Source: JAFGUB01 sp050305515
GTDB lineage: Bacteria; Campylobacterota; Campylobacteria; Campylobacterales; Sulfurimonadaceae
NCBI GenBank assembly: GCA_050305515.1
Contig: JBNLFL010000034.1
Coordinates: 1 to 64,000 of the forward strand
Direction of reading: 5' to 3'
Length of the DNA stretch: 64,000 nt
The notes below the pieces were generated by a model. It saw only the letters and a list, made by a program, of their open reading frames with translations. It did not search any database and was not told where the DNA came from. Positions 63,653-64,000 of the stretch are shown here, one piece after another (the stretch's first letter is position 1; each line of letters begins with the position of its first letter). Both the position numbers and the translations under genes were made by a program.

Positions 63653-64000
63653 CGATATTCGCTGCTCAGATATCCGTGTTCAAGCAAAACGGAGCGGATC
63701 TTCTCCTGATGCTCTTTTCCTTTTGTTTCAAGATGGATGGTAACGTTGGCATCACCGTAATCAAGGTCAGTCGATGTGCGGTCATAGGCAATATGGACAA
63801 TATTGGCATACATCTCTTTTAGCAATTGCGTTAATTGCATCAAGGAACCGGGTTTGTCCACGAGTGTTACGACAAGTTTCATTTTGCGATGCGACTTGAT
63901 CATCCCTTTTTCAATAATAACCGAAAGAAGCGTGACATCGACATTCCCTCCGCTTAATACGGTTGCAACGCGTTTGCCCGTCAGTTCGGGAATTTTCTGG
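63649..64000 (-). CDS. ilvA: threonine dehydratase, C-terminal part (truncated by edge)
   Basis: The frame is open to the right edge of the window; only about 117 C-terminal residues are visible. V-A-T-V-L-S-G-G-N-V-D is the end of the PLP domain of threonine ammonia-lyase, followed after M-I-K-S-H-R by an ACT domain (K-L-V-V-T-L-V-D-K-P-G-S-L). This is the single-ACT form. It makes 2-oxobutyrate for isoleucine, matching the nearby ilvB-ilvH operon. An internal ATG at 63903 is not the start. Confidence 0.9.
   Translation of the reverse strand, partial: QKIPELTGKRVATVLSGGNVDVTLLSVIIEKGMIKSHRKMKLVVTLVDKPGSLMQLTQLLKEMYANIVHIAYDRTSTDLDYGDANVTIHLETKGKEHQEKIRSVLLEHGYLSSEYR

Noticed and set aside
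63649..63903. Stand-alone ACT-domain protein
   Set aside because: The frame continues without a stop to the window edge and encodes the end of threonine dehydratase.
1..64000. tRNA, rRNA or CRISPR loci
   Set aside because: No clover-leaf-like run with a T-loop GTTCRA core, no rRNA-like stretch and no regularly spaced short repeats were found by eye; a covariance search would be needed to exclude a small RNA.

Overview
The window reads as a chromosomal segment of a free-living member of the Campylobacterota (the Sulfurimonas/Sulfuricurvum/Nitratifractor side of the phylum; genus not decidable here). Pointers are histidine kinases with the AHQWRQPL dimerisation motif, the run flgA-ubiX-coaD-tmk, the run fapA-hisS-speA-cysE, many sensory and c-di-GMP proteins, and tight operons with ATGA/TAATG overlaps. 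No rRNA, tRNA, CRISPR array or transposase gene was seen.

Layout. 0-6 kb is accessory: a bidirectional terminator, an AT-rich GNAT acetyltransferase behind an attC-like inverted repeat, a hipA-hipB pair, and a DUF1800/DUF1501 export pair. 6.3-12.3 kb is one operon: TonB-dependent receptor, a tRNA-dependent cyclodipeptide synthase (CDPS), two periplasmic binding proteins without ABC permease or ATPase, and a membrane histidine kinase. 12.4-15.4 kb is a sugar operon (HAD phosphatase, GluP-type transporter, hexose-6-phosphate mutarotase). 15.3-16.8 kb holds an AT-rich insert with one unknown gene, bounded by two identical 84-bp copies of what was the overlapping tail of two convergent genes. 16.7-27.3 kb, minus strand: lytic transglycosylase and MurU, a CheB-CheR-PAS-kinase giant with an HD-GYP response regulator, then AmgK, AnmK and an NCS2 permease. 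27.5-35 kb is mixed, with a second hipBA module (order hipB-hipA) and an AT-rich HEPN-like gene. 35-42.4 kb, minus strand: DMT exporter, divergent MreB, sodium/solute symporter, a NagZ-amidase fusion, and a GGDEF/EAL protein. 42.5-44.8 kb is the three-gene AmmeMemoRadiSam system. 44.9-55.8 kb, plus strand, is mostly core: HD-GYP protein, flgA, ubiX, coaD, tmk, fapA-like, hisS, speA, cysE, a VanZ-like gene and an aspartate aminotransferase. 55.8-64 kb: a tandem pair of lpxD genes behind ilvB-ilvH, and ppx/gppA behind a WD40 gene behind ilvA, which runs off the right edge.

How the genes fit together. Murein recycling is unusually complete: lytic transglycosylase, NagZ plus amidase in one chain, AnmK, AmgK and MurU give a route from anhydro-muropeptides to UDP-MurNAc that bypasses de novo synthesis, and the symporter is a candidate importer. 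The ilv and lpxD genes supply branched-chain amino acids and lipid A.

Best candidates for something undescribed: (1) the CDPS embedded in a TonB receptor/binding protein/kinase operon; (2) the 10-bp palindrome TTACATGTAA, 24 exact copies in 64 kb where chance predicts about 0.06; (3) the 84-bp-duplication insert; (4) the NagZ-amidase fusion and recycling set; (5) the AmmeMemoRadiSam trio; (6) two small genes whose only sensible starts are ATT and ATA.
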